Assembly (NCBI GenBank): GCA_947646735.1 | Contig: CANTFK010000992.1 | Span: 372,001-436,000 of the forward strand | Origin: Peronospora farinosa | Lineage: Eukaryota; Oomycota; Peronosporomycetes; Peronosporales; Peronosporaceae | Length of the DNA stretch: 64,000 bases | Direction: 5' to 3' | In this document: one piece after another, positions 47,029 through 58,535 of the stretch | Layout of the letters: each line of letters begins with the position of its first letter | How positions within the stretch are numbered: the stretch's first letter is position 1 | Notes under the pieces: model-generated | Database searches by the model: none | What the model was told of the DNA's origin: nothing | Seen by the model: the letters and a program-made list of their open reading frames with translations, nothing else | Position numbers and translations under genes: made by a program

Positions 47029-47108
47029 ACTCGGTTTTTATGCTTAGAAGTACTTAGTAGAGCATCTTCTAATGCGACGAGGTCTACTAATATATTGTAA
47101 AAAAACAA

Positions 47109-47840
47109 GTAATGGGTTCAAAATGACCTGTTTTGCGTCATTCAAACATCAAAATACGCATTAAATTGAGCTCGACAGCAAGAATTACTTGAGATTTACG
47201 AGTATGCGGTCCCGTATATACAGCTCACGCGTTAGCTTCGGTCCGAAGAATAACACAAGCTCGCACAATTTTAGAGTGAAAGTAAAAGAAACGATAGTCC
47301 ATAACTTTACAATATAAAACTGACCTTTAAATTGGAAAACTATATATTTAAATTCGGATGTTTACGTCATCCTAAAATTATACATATAACTTGTCTTTAA
47401 AATATAAAAAAGCAAAAGCTAATAGAGCTAGTAATTCTATACCAAAAACACTAAGGAGATTACTATTTCCACCACACTTCTTACTATTTCCATAACTCTT
47501 GCACACTTTTTACTATTTTTACCACACCATAACTTTTGTTTGAATATCACAACACCACATTACACTACCACAGCCACCACCACATCATGCTTATACTTAA
47601 CACACAGACCGTCGTCAGCATTCTGAGCTTTTAAAGAAAAGACGGAAAGTGCCTGGTGACGGAATCTGCAAGTAAAATAGGATGCCCTTTCAGATGTTGA
47701 GTTAGCAGACATTAACTTTACGTTGAATCAGGCAATGATAATATATTAAGCTATGATGCCTGGTTTTAGCTTTAGTAGATGAGCTAATTACATTGGCCAT
47801 GGGTAAAGATGGTGAGCGGGTATGGCAAAGTCGCATTCAC
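47109..47840. other. Spacer upstream of seipin
   Basis: No gene recognised. 47455-47550 has TTACTATTTCCACCACAC-type low-complexity sequence shared with 37410-37530. The rest is AT-rich. Confidence 0.45.
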
Positions 47841-47841
47841 A

Positions 47842-48026
47842 TCAATCAGCTCGTCGCTTGCACTGCAAAATTTTTCTAAGCGCTTGAAAAAAATTGTGCG
47901 GCGCTACAACCAGCTTAAACGGATCATCTGTTGTGGCCCCACCTTCTTCAACCACTTCAATTAGCTTCTTGCCCTTCTTCGTGCTCTTTCCTTTTCAAAG
48001 AAGTCAAGGTTGTAGATTTTGCCATG
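47842..48026 (-). pseudogene. Possible small gene remnant
   Basis: Minus strand: MAKSTTLTSLKRK from 48026, then, in the next frame, GKKLIEVVEEGG, DDPFKLVVAPHNFFQALRKIL and a stop at 47842. The two parts join only with a 1-nt shift. Lys-rich start and a helical end; not recognised. May be chance. Confidence 0.25.
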
Positions 48027-48189
48027 GGTGCTATGGAAGATACCTTTCAGTGTTTGGAGAGCCTGATGGTACTAGCATTTTTATTGCAAAAAAAATTGAT
48101 TGCACCACTTTGCCATATCTTTAGGTAACTCCAGTGGAAACGCCGTAATTTGTCACAAAATGTTCCATGTAAAGCAGCAAAATATTCAG

Positions 48190-48326
48190 AAACGCTGTAA
48201 GTCAGCGCAATAAGAACTGCTCCATTTGCTGGTGATATCCGGTCACAGAGCGTCGATCATCTCTATCATTTCCCAAATCAGATTCCGCATATGCCACAAT
48301 CTGCACGTCGATTGTAGATCTTGATG
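48190..48326 (-). pseudogene. Copia RNase H remnant
   Basis: Minus strand encodes IDVQIVAYAESDLGNDRDDRRSVTGY, matching the copia RNase H signature YADADWxxDxxxRRSTTGY. A 60-nt core is shared with 37878-37935. It ends at the junction with the LTR at 48327. Confidence 0.7.
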
Positions 48327-48914
48327 TGTAGACGGGCACATCTACGAAGTTGCCTCGTTACTTACACACCTTCAGCACAAGCGAGGAAGCGGTTAGACCG
48401 TCTTGCCTTCGCGTGCGAGGATGGTTGTGTGATTGGTCGACTGCTTTAGCAGTCGTACCACCAGTTGCCTCTCGCTTAAGCGAGAGTGCAACGAACAACT
48501 AACAAGTGTCCTACTTACGTCACGCAGAAGCTTACTCAGCTTCTCGCGCGCAGTTCACAGTATGTAGTAAATTCAAGACTAAGGTATATTTAATGAATTA
48601 TAATTAAATAAGTTAACTACTGATTGGCTATATATATAGATCGGATACGCGAATTTTTAGGAGCGTATCCTACCGCATGAACTTAAATCTAGATTCAAGT
48701 TTGAGAATGACGTCCTTCTGAGACATCGCGATCCTTAGCTTCAACTAGTGTCATCCCTTCCCATGTGAATCCATCAATGGATATCACATTTACGAGGGTG
48801 GATTACATTTGTGTATCGCACCCAAGTGACAGGTCAAAAGTAATCATGGATACCTTTAGACCAAACATTAAGTATATTACTTAATGTTTGCGTGTAACTA
48901 GATGCCCTGTTACA
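48327..48914 (-). repeat. Isolated gypsy LTR (588 bp)
   Basis: On the minus strand TGTAAC(AGGGC) at 48914 to CTACA at 48327. Homologous to the gypsy copy 1 LTR (18256-18840); shared stretches include CTTACGTCAC-CAGAAGCTTA and TACATTTACGAGGGTGG-type segments. No internal region nearby and no matching 5-bp flanks (TGATG versus AGTCT). Confidence 0.75.
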
Positions 48915-48945
48915 AGTCTGGTGCAAGTTGCGTTATGACGTGCTG

Positions 48946-49004
48946 CAAACAAATAGAGACGTGGTGACAGACGATGCTGCTGCCACCACGTCTCTATTTG
49001 TTTG
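48946..49004. repeat. Perfect 21-bp inverted repeat
   Basis: CAAACAAATAGAGACGTGGTG at 48946-48966 and the exact reverse complement at 48984-49004, loop 17 nt. Starts 32 bp after the isolated LTR. Confidence 0.92.
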
Positions 49005-50204
49005 TGACAGTATCGTCTGCGGTGCCACTCAGGTAGGTTGTATGAGGTCAAAAAAAACTTCATTTCTCTTCACCAAAATAGATTCGCAGGCCATCCGAAC
49101 CAACACGAGCTGTCGAACAAAACGATGGCCCCAATTCAGGAAATCGGAGCCTAACCGTTCTTTTCCATCAAATATACGAGCATACAGCTTCCTCTACCGA
49201 GCTCTGAAAATATGGAGCTCTAAATACCGAAGCTTGAACGGGTGGAGGCGTGTGCATGAGTGCATGACCTCCATGCGCGACGATCCAACACTTTTATAAA
49301 ACGCTGACTGAAACACTTTTGTCTCAGCGACGCCCATCATGCGCTTGTCCTCTTCTCGTTTAAGGTGAGAGAGTTCGAGGCGAGCCACGCGCTCTTGCAT
49401 GAATGTCGAAGATCTTGAGGTTCACATCACTCTACACCTCCCACCTCACGCGCAGCTGCCTCTGCAGTCTCGATTGGTGGAGATACGGCGACTCTGTCGC
49501 GGTCGTCTGGTGTCGTTTGCACGCCCTCGGCGCGCGGGAAACGACAGGCGTCGTTGGGCTCATAACCAATGAACGAACCAGCCAATGCAAATTTGACAAC
49601 CAAACAGTTGCTTTGTGTTATGTATGCATTGCCACCTTCCTATCCATTCATGTTTTAGAAAAGTTGCGTCATAGTGGCCACAGCACGGGCGTCAAGTGAC
49701 GTTACAGTGGCTCGTTCACTATACCTTTCAGCACCCCAACTGCTTTCACTCAGGAGCTCACAACAAATTGCGAATCACCAAGAGTTGTTGAAGCGATGAG
49801 CCTACAAGAACCGGCCTAGCATGTAGTGTTAACAGCAACTGGGGTATTTCAATGTTCACGCTCAATCTTTTACGAAATACGATCGAAAATAAAATATCTA
49901 CACTACGCTGCTGGGCTGCTGAGAAGCTAACAAAAATTGATGTTTGATGCTCAACCTTCAATATGCACTCGACACCACTAATCACGTTCGAGAAACAACC
50001 GGCCGCTTGCTTATTATTGAAGAGATTGACTCGGAAAAAATACGAAATACGCTTACGTCAAGCATAGAGCTCAAGTTCGCCCTAGCGGAGCACCAACGGC
50101 TAAAACGAAGAACAGCGACTCAAAAGTCAGGGGAGGCAGCACCAGCACAGATGGCGAATGTCGCCAAATTCTCCTCCATACCCAATGGTAGGCTATTTTC
50201 CTCC
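49005..50204. other. Spacer between LTR block and receptor kinase gene
   Basis: No gene that I can support. Short open frames on both strands (49194-49400 minus, 49944-50225 plus) have plausible composition but no recognisable motif or splice context. Confidence 0.4.
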
Positions 50205-52557
50205 TTAGATGCTGTCCGTTGCTAGTTCTTCCTTTGCGTGGTGCAAAATATCAACGATTTCCTTCGCAGTTGGTCGGCTCAAAGGTGCGTACGAGAGGCA
50301 CTGCTCCACCAATTGCCGCACGATTGCTGGCGCTGCGAGGTATTCCTGCCGGTTCTCGTGTGGTTCTAGCGGATCCTGACGCCGGACACGCTTTCCCAGC
50401 TCGACGTCTGACAAGGTGTTACCCATTTCCTCGATTAACGACTGGTACGGTGATGCCCGTGTAAAAATCTCGCTGATCAGGACACCGAACGCGTAAATAT
50501 TGTTTGTCCGCGCGTTCATCGGGGACGACCGAGTGATCACCTCGGGTGGCAGCCACACAAGCTCGCCCATACCATAAGAATATTGAACTGCACTACTTGG
50601 ACCTCCTGTTTTTGCGGAGCTTGGGACGCACTCAAAAAGACTGAGCTTGCACTCCATGTTCTTGTTAACGAGTACCTTCCGGCTAGACAACTGTTTTGCA
50701 CACATATTTTGCTCGGTTTCATGCAGATACGCGAGCGCCAACGCCACATCATTACACATTTGCAGCTTCGTACGAACATCCAGATCCACGTCCTTGTTTG
50801 TTAGCACAGTCTTCAGGTTGCTCTTGCCCATGAACTCGGTCACCACCGCAAAATCCGTGCCAGCCAGCCAAGTGACCCCAACCAGATTCGTAATGTTCGG
50901 ATGCGAAATAGTCGCAAACGTTCTAGCCTGGGCCATAAGCGCTTTTGTCACGTGGGAGTCGGTCACCTCCGACTCCACGCGCTTCACAACCACTTTCCCG
51001 CCATTATACTCGCCCATCCAAAGACGGCCCGTTCCCACAGATTTGACGAGTGCGACAGTACTCTGGGGCAACCGGAAGTTGCGCAAAAAAACATCGTTGG
51101 AAATGAATGAGCCTTTATCGACATCGCTCTTGCTCATCAACGTCGCCGTAGCTTCGTTTTTCTGAGAACTCGAGTGGGCCGCCTTCCGCTTTTTGTACAT
51201 CCGAAAAAGAAGGAACCCTAGAGTCACAACGATAACTACGACTACAACGATAATTGCAGCAAGAGCTCCGGTGGACAAGCCACTGCTGGTAACATTATCA
51301 TTCGAGCCCGCATCTCCCAACTCAGGCCGGTCGCTATTGGTGAAAGCATGGCTTTTAGTTGCGGACGTTGCTGATGAGCTTCTGGAACCGCACAATACTG
51401 TCCTCTTGCGGCTTCCAACGGAAACCGTCATACTTAATATATCCACCGACTCGCAATTCGAATGGTACTCTTGTGCCCAAGACTGTGTCGAGAGGGTCTG
51501 AGCATTTGCTTCCAACAAGGTGAGCTGCTCCCCACTGAGTTCAGTTTCCCCTTTAAGGGAAGATAAATCTACCGTTCTGCACGTCAACCAGCACCAAGCC
51601 AAATCAACAAAACTGTTCAGCCCTCTAAAATGTACTACTGAAAACAATATCGCTCTCTTACATGTCCATATTGCTACCCAGATCTCGTTCGTAGAGGAAC
51701 TTTGGAAGTTTCGTGACAGTTGTGCCATTTAGTTCACTTTACTCGAGGCAACACAAACGCATATTAATATCTAGTGGCCATTTCATTCATAACCCTCAGC
51801 AGCAGCACTCACATTTCAGTCAAAGCCTCGCCGCGAAGCGGTAGGGATAGATCCGTCATGGTTGAGTTGATAATATGTCTGCACAGTATCCACGTATCAC
51901 ACAAAAAGTCATCAACATCAGTATTTCTTTCGTCCGAAAGCATCCAGATGAAGCCAAAAATTGTCCCCCTACATGTCTGTTGTGACGTTTTGAATTATTA
52001 ATTCAACGCTACCCATAGCTAGACTCATAAACGTCCTACAAAAAAGTAAAAGAAGTATCAGTATCAGCGTCAGAGCCAGTAAATTATTCGCCAAGAAAAA
52101 GAAGTTGTCACTCACAAACCCTTGAGCTGACTAAAGTTGGAAAAATCCAACTTTGACGGTATTAACGTAGGCTTCGTAGGTGCAGAAGAAGAGATATTTC
52201 TGTGGTGTAATTATAGAACATTCAGTATCACTGTCAACAATCATTGTACACTTACAAAGCAATACTGCCAGAGAATGAGTGACAACTGACTCACATGTTT
52301 TCTACACTTGAGCTTTTCAGCTCCAATTTGAGCTTCTTAACTTTCACATTGATCATAAAATAACCGACATCCATCGGCACTGGCGGTTCACTTGTGGTTA
52401 AGCATTGGTACGATGCAGTGAGATCCGAGATCGTCAGAGTCGCTTCAAGAGATGATGGACACACCACATCGATTGTCCATACTGCTTCTGTGTATGGTGC
52501 TACTAGGATGACAGTGCTTAGGAGCACAGCCACAAACCTTCGGCCAGAAGGGCGCAT
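50205..52557 (-). CDS. Receptor-like TKL pseudokinase with LRR-like ectodomain (640 aa)
   Basis: Six exons, all joined in phase 2: 52557-52295, 52199-52116, 52035-51973, 51878-51813, 51736-51662 and 51576-50205. Introns are 76-95 nt. A signal peptide (VAVLLSTVILVAPYTEA) begins the protein. The ectodomain, about residues 25-280, has weak leucine-rich pieces (LDFSNFSQLKGL, MTDLSLPL) with each small exon encoding roughly one repeat. The membrane helix is at 287-309, then basic MYKKRKA. In the kinase domain Lys382 (VVVKRV) is kept, but the HRD site reads CAKQLSSRKVLV and the DFG site LSLFECV. Both catalytic aspartates are therefore lost, while the APE-like PPEV and C-lobe are kept. Likely a signalling scaffold of the oomycete LRR-TKL receptor family. 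Confidence 0.8.
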
Positions 52558-53017
52558 GTATAGGGGCTTATTTCGTTACCTAAGGCGTTGGAATTAAAGT
52601 GCTGGGGTACCTGCTGCTTGGTCCGAAGACACTTCGACTGACTCTAACGCCTGTGCAAAGAATAAACCCATAATGGAAGAAAGTAAAAACCCATCCCACC
52701 CTTTTATTGGACAAGCAATTGGTTCATAACCGAGCGGACATGCCTTTCATTAAAATGGTTTTACTTAAATCTGGTTTTAACGTTTTTTCGCTCATTTTAC
52801 TCATAGCTTTTACTACGTACGCATCATGCTCAATTTTCTCTCGTATTTTATGCTCTGAAAAGTATGAAACATTTCCGATCTGCATGTTTCTGTCAGCAGG
52901 AAATCCCAGCCACAAATTAAGGGCCACCCAGGCAAGTAAAAGATTTTTCCGAGCGCCAGCTGCGTCGTCGGCCGTAAACGCAGCTGTTTCGTAGAAAATA
53001 AGAGCAGGACAAACCAC

Positions 53018-53715
53018 TACTCTTGAAGCACAGGAGCAAGAGGATTCATCTTGATTTTATGGTCACTTCATGTACAAAACAATGATCTTTTCAATTTCAA
53101 ATGCTTGTGGTTCATATATAGATGATACTTGGCTCATAGTGCTATTTCTAGCTCCACACTGCAATTTGGACTAATCTTACGACTGCATGCCGTCATAGTT
53201 GGAGTAGAAATATTCAGGCAAATTTGCACATGGCATTGTTTGGTGTGGCGTGGAACAACCATGACCTAGCACGAGGTATTATAAAAGCACGAGCGTCAAA
53301 AAGCGAGAGCGACTCGAGATAGGCGACATTACGCTATGCGTCGAGCTTTTTTTGTCAGCTTTGATGCCACGCGCCGAAAAGCTTTTCTGCCGTATCAAAG
53401 CTGACAAAAAAGCTCGACGCGTAGCGTAATGTCGCCTATCCCAACAAGCTCTTGTTCTGCACTTACATCTTTGCAGGTAATGTATTCTGCATCTCAGCCA
53501 TTTAAGCATAGACTCTGCTAGTATTTTTTCTCGAATTTGTATTTAAAACCACCTTTCGCATTTTGGCCGGAAAGATCTGTATATTTTATTTTTCTATCAA
53601 AATTTGGAAAGCAGTAGCGGCGACATTTTGAAGTTACAAATTGGTTTTATTCAGCCCCTTTTCAAGTCGATACGGCGCTGAGTTATCCGTTTTCCGTTGC
53701 GAGCAGGTCACTCAG
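53018..53715. other. Spacer upstream of SMN
   Basis: Contains the 47-bp hairpin at 53318-53440 and otherwise AT-rich sequence; no gene seen. The SMN promoter should lie in the last part. Confidence 0.45.
53318..53440. repeat. Long inverted repeat, about 47-bp arms
   Basis: Left arm 53318-53364 (GATAGGCGACATTACGCTAT...) and right arm 53394-53440 are reverse complements with one mismatch and one T-run length difference. Loop about 29 nt. The longest hairpin in the window; resembles a foldback element. Confidence 0.92.
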
Positions 53716-54578
53716 ATGGCGTCGAAGGTGAAGAGCGAAGCTGTTGGCCGATTACGCTGCGGGCTTCTCATATTCTTAACGTCTACATTGCTGTATGTTC
53801 TTTGTAGGGAGATAGTGAGCAGGACTTTGAGGAACAATGGGACGACATGGCCATTGTCCGGGTAAAGTGGTCGAAGATATTCAGAGTTATCTGATGTCAT
53901 TGTCTCATGCATCAGCTGTTTATTGCTCGCAGGCGTTTGAAGAAGCGCTTAGTGAACAGTATTCACGCAGCACTGCAAGTGTTAAGACAACTAACAGGTG
54001 TGACATGTACTTGCTGTATGATGGAATGGTTGGTTCTCTGACGTCAGCTGTTAAATGTTAGAAAGCAAAGGGCAGCAGCGTTGCAGTCTAACGTCAATAA
54101 TACTACCAGGAATACCACTATTGATGAGAGAGACGAAGAGCTACAAAACGGAGACGAAGATCTAGCAGGACGGGAAGGAACATGTCGACAGCCAAACGCA
54201 GGAGCTCATGCAACTGGAGCAAACCCATTCGCCTCTCAACAGCAGCAGCAAAATGATTTGTATCAGGCCGCCTACGCGCAAGCGTATGCCCAGCTCCAAG
54301 GTCAGTTCCAGGCCGCGTATCCTACTTCGAATCCGCAGCCATATAGGCAGGGCATGCAAATGCCAGTCCAATCACCGTACTTTCCGCCTCCACCGCCCAT
54401 TCCGTCTAATCCGACGTCGTTTCCTGGGATGCCTGCAGCTCAGGTTCCAGGATTGGCACCCAATGCAGCAGTGCCAGACGACGGCCTAGCGAACGTACTC
54501 ATGGCGTGGTATCAGTCTGGATACTACACTGGACGATTCCGAGCAATGCAAGAGCTGAACTTGCGAGGTTTACGATAG
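53716..54578 (+). CDS. SMN1: Survival motor neuron (SMN) homologue without a Tudor domain, 215 aa
   Basis: Exons 53716-53727, 53808-53861, 53933-53997 and 54062-54578; introns of 80, 71 and 64 nt. The first exon is only four codons. The N-terminus has the Gemin2-binding helix pattern (EEQWDDMAIVRAFEEAL, residues 12-28). The middle is Gln/Asn-rich and then Pro-rich (YFPPPPPIPSNP). The C-terminus is the YG-box: LANVLMAWYQSGYYTGRF, the Gly-zipper that makes SMN oligomerise. The region that would hold a Tudor domain in animals is short, polar and lacks its aromatic strands. SMN chaperones Sm-ring assembly on snRNAs. Fission-yeast Smn1 is also Tudor-less. Confidence 0.85.
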
Positions 54579-54693
54579 AAGAAATAACTTGTTGAATGGT
54601 CCTACAGTTGTGTGATGGGGGCAGGATTATCTGCTAGCTGCTGAGAATATCACACTGATACAAAAAATCTGATAAATGCTTTATACTGCTGCA

Positions 54694-54943
54694 TTATTGA
54701 CGCTTTTTGATTGCAGCGTCTTTGGCAGTCTTGGAACTTTCCTGCATGAGCTTGACTAGCCAGTAGACCTACGCAGAGATTTGACCACAAGCGCTTTATT
54801 AGTAGCGATAGTGTAAAAGTAAACACGAGATAGTGCATACTACACACCAATGCCAAAACATGCAGCCCCACGAGACCGCCAACCAATGCGTTCACGCCAA
54901 TACCCAGTTCCGAGCCGAGCAGCAAACTTCCGTTCTCAGCCAT
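54694..54943 (-). CDS. Small membrane protein, 56 aa, two exons
   Basis: Exon 54943-54848 (32 codons) and exon 54768-54694 (24 codons plus stop), intron 79 nt (GTGTGT..CGTAG). The product starts MAENGSLLLG, has one hydrophobic helix (about residues 16-40, VNALVGGLVGLHVLALVYWLV) and a basic tail ending AAIKKRQ. Probably an ER or mitochondrial single-pass protein. Function not recognised. Tail-to-tail with SMN, 115 bp apart. Confidence 0.6.
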
Positions 54944-55118
54944 GTTGATCGATCTGGAAAATGCTAAAAAGTCGATTTTAGACCTCGTCCAAATTCTAAA
55001 TGTCATCTAAATTTAGTTTGGGTGATAATGTCACCTAAACTTTATTTTGGGTACTATACAAATAAATTGCACTGAATATCCAACTTCAACGAGAGCGACC
55101 TTCATTCTGCAAGTAAAG

Positions 55119-58100
55119 ATGCCAAGCGACGCGGGCGGTCTCCTTGCGTCAATGTCGATGCCTCTACCACACATCAGCACCACTAAAGGCTTTAATATTG
55201 CAGCGCGTACGAAGCTTCGTGCAGAAACGAGCAAGATAATGGGCTGCGTCGTTAAATATTACGAAGAGGAGCTCGATCCACCACGTGTGGTGTCTGGTAA
55301 TGATTGTGCCATTCATACCGACATAAACAAGACGACGACGGAAAGCGTAGATAGAGACATAGACAGTGCTTCAGTGAAGGACCTGATTACTCCTGTCCAA
55401 GTACAAACAAAGACAACAGAAGGGTCAGATACATTAACAAGGTGAGAGTGAATGTCGTTGGTCAATAATTAATGCACTTAAAACGAGTGCGATTGCTGAT
55501 ACAAATAGCATGATAAAGTTGGCAAGATGATCAAGATCAGACGTGCAAGAGCTGTCTAGTACGGCGTGGTGAGTCATGCTGTCGGTGGAAGACGCTGGAA
55601 CTAATTACTCAAGACATAAGTTTAAGGTGGGACTATTTTACACTCAAGCAAAGTGGAAACGAGTGGCTACGTCGAGTCATTTTGATGAACGATATGTCAT
55701 CAGTAAAGAAAAAAGAGATGGTGTCAGATGTACAGGAGTTGTGGAATTACAGCACAGAATCTCCTACGAAGGAGTCTCTTAGTCAGATTGACGAGCTACA
55801 AAAAGCACAATTCTCGTTGCTCGAGCCACGACGGATTCAATGTGATTGGCATGACATGCACGTGTCTGGAAAAGGATTTCTTTACGATGAATCAGGCAAA
55901 TTTCTTCAAAAGATGATTCGAGCAAATGCTCAAGTGACGCTTCTCGTAAAAGATATTGTCGTGCCAAATGTGTTTGACAATGATTGGGGACGGCCACTTT
56001 ACAGCGTTTATCCTGCGGATGATATGGGGGAGCTACAGCAGCTTTTACTTCCATCTGATCTGGTACGAAACGATGAAGCGAAGGTTAATAGTGCGCCATC
56101 AAAAACCATATCAATTGCGAGTGGATATTTACATAATCTTCAGCGCACCGATATCTCGCTGACAATGGCATCCATGAACATTCCAAGTGTGTGGAACCAC
56201 GCAGTCACTCTGAATGGCATAAAAAATTTGTTCACTGAGGAGCTGAAGACGGTGGTAACACAACCAAAATCGCCTGTGTCTTCCACATGTATTTCAGTGC
56301 CAGTCCCGTGTCAGGCTAATGGCATTGGATCAAAGCCAGCAATTACGTCACCAGAGGTGTCACCAAGCGTGAAAAGAAATGACAGCCGCAATGATCTACT
56401 CCCTGAAGGTGGTCCGCTGCCACTAGCGCCTGTAAGACTGGCAGCCACCGCTGATCTGAGCACTGACTATTTTTTGAGCGACACATTCCTGAGGTGTAAT
56501 TGGAGTGACGTACCAGAAGACATCAATCCGGAGGATGCCAGCTCCAAAGAGGATATGAATTCAAAATATTCCAAAGAACCTTTACAGTACAACCAACTTC
56601 TTCAGCAGATAGCTCGACCAGCATTGTGGGACTTGATGCGTAAGAAGTTGCTCCAGGTGGATGTGGCATCTTTTCAGCGAGCTCTTGATCGCGTGAGTTT
56701 GGAAGCACTAGAAGCGATAATCTATAAGCAGTGCCAGGTAGTGAGGAAAATGAGCCTGAACCCTTCCGCATTCTCAAGTATTGATATAGTCGAGGCTTGC
56801 GCCAGTCTTCGTCAAGCTACTTGGCTTCATACTTTGCGGTAAGATCACTTTTCTTGCATAAAGATCATGAATACGACTAACCTAGGAATACTAGAATCGT
56901 GTCAATTGGTCAGATAGCTGCTGCTCGTAATGGCGAGATGATGGCGGCGATTCTGTCTAGAATCCTTCCTAGTGCCAAGTACAAGCTCTTACTGGGACCT
57001 TCCAACTGGAAAGATCTGCTGACACTCTTGGAAGTGATCGGAGCGCGCGGAGAACCTTCAGGCAATGCGATCAAACTCGCTGTGCAAGAAACCTCAAGCA
57101 GCATATCAGAGAACGATTCGACACCTCAGCCACCTCAAAAAAGGCAAAGACTTCTTCAAGCGGAGAAAGAGAACATACCTGTTCGCGTCTTGTGCTCAGT
57201 CCAGTTTCTGCAGCAGGTTATAGTAACCTTTCATCGTTAAAGCCGTTACTGGGACTGACCAATACGGTTCTTTGACAGGATGAGCTTCTAGATGAACTTT
57301 GTACGAAGCATCAGATCTCTTTTATCGAGCGAGATCTTCCATCACCAATTGACATGTTAGTCGACGAAAGAAACTGCATCTGTGTGGTGACCGGTGCCAT
57401 ATTCCAAGGTAAGCACTGCCAATATGTGTTGGTATCACTCTGACATCCTTCGTTTTTTTCTTGTCGTAAGCAGTCGAAACGAGTTTAAAAAACTTTATTT
57501 TCAGCTTAGCTCGTTTGCAGCTTCAATTCCAAAAGTGCTGGTTTGTTATCGGTACCGCGTGCTCTACTGCTGTCACTTTAAAGAAGCCGTTAGCTAATGC
57601 TTGTGCCGTTATTCTAGTCCTCGATAAACCCCCAGCTACAGGCATGGAAGACGCGATGAATTTGTTCTTCTCAGCGCTTGTGCAATTTCGGGTTGAAATC
57701 CAAGTGCTTACCAGGTATGAATATCAATTTGACCTCATGTCGTGATGACAGCTAACCTGTGCTACTTGATGAAGTTTTTCGTGTGAGGAAGCTGGCCGCT
57801 TCGTGCGCGCGATCGTCAATCAATGCGCCGAAACTGCCCTGAATGATCACCTTGTTCTACCCCGCATGTGGTTCGAGCGCCCGTTCTTGCTAGAAGACGA
57901 GTCGCAATTCGAACGTTTTCTCGTGTCGACGAAAATCATCAATAACTACGCAGCACAGTCACTTCTTCATAAGATCTGCATGGAAGATCTATTCTCCAAA
58001 GGGTACGGACTTTCCTACAATTCGTATTGACAAAGTCTAACGATGAACTGAATTGTGCAAAGCATTAACGAGCTAAAGCTTCTCGTCCAGAATGCAGTGA

Positions 58101-58535
58101 CCGAGCAGCAATTAGAGCTACTTTGGAGGTACGAGAAGCGTTTTTTAGGTATTCGAGCAATTATATAACTATACGATATCAGACTTATGCAGCAGGGACA
58201 CGGACTCAATGGTGCTTTGCATTAATTCATCTTGAGGTAAGTCGTTGCCTCCACTCTAGCTTCATAAATCTGCTTACCCTTTTACTGTTTCTGCTTCGTC
58301 TACATGTGCTTCTCATTAGCTATATGCACGCTTCTTACCACTTGAGCGCATCTCAGCAACGTAAAGCTAGTAGCACGAAGGTTATCGCATAATCGGGAGT
58401 TCTCTTCATGTGTTCGCCGAAAGCACCATCCACGCCTGGCTTTTGTATAGAACGACTGCCTGAATTTTCAGTGCAGCCACTGCAGACTCGATGTACTTGC
58501 GACGTTTTGGGATCCATTGTAAGCACTTTACGTAA
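55119..58535 (+). CDS. XPF/ERCC4-fold protein, SHOC1/ZIP2-like meiotic factor candidate (897 aa)
   Basis: Eleven exons in phase: 55119-55441, 55519-56838, 56895-57216, 57279-57408, 57510-57551, 57618-57714, 57775-58002, 58063-58148, 58196-58236, 58320-58360 and 58472-58535. The N-terminal 550 aa are unrecognised. About residues 660-800 look like an inactive XPF nuclease fold: ISFIERDLPSPIDMLVDERNCICVV, then FVIVLDKPPATGMEDAM and VEIQVLTSFSCEEAGRFV. The conserved XPF nuclease motif ERKxxxD is absent. A helix-hairpin-helix-like pair follows (IINNYAAQSLLHKICMEDLF; INELKLLVQNAV). Large N-terminus plus inactive XPF fold plus HhH fits SHOC1/ZIP2, which promotes crossovers; FAAP24-like is the alternative. 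Exon structure near the 3' end is less certain. Confidence 0.55.

Noticed and set aside
46947..47108. Upstream extension of the seipin frame by 54 codons
   Set aside because: It has no ATG and runs through a perfect hairpin; the first ATG at 46946 gives a normal seipin N-terminus.
48327..48914. Reading this as a classic solo LTR
   Set aside because: The flanking five bases do not match and the left flank homology to 37.9 kb is not resumed on the right.
49194..49400. Minus-strand open frame of 68 codons, charged and helical
   Set aside because: Plausible composition, but the continuation needs a 1-nt shift and no family or splice evidence supports it.
49944..50225. Plus-strand open frame of 93 codons ending inside the kinase gene 3' end
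   Set aside because: No motif, overlaps the end of a well-supported gene, and the alternative frame is about as good.
51240..51480. Alternative minus-strand frame in the receptor ectodomain (GGYIKYDGFRWKP)
   Set aside because: It looked protein-like, but the other frame joins in phase to five upstream exons and to the membrane helix without a gap.
52724..53017. Overlapping open frames on both strands (about 95 codons each), one with a hydrophobic start
   Set aside because: Neither has a recognisable domain or effector motif such as RxLR; two mutually antisense frames of equal quality suggest chance.
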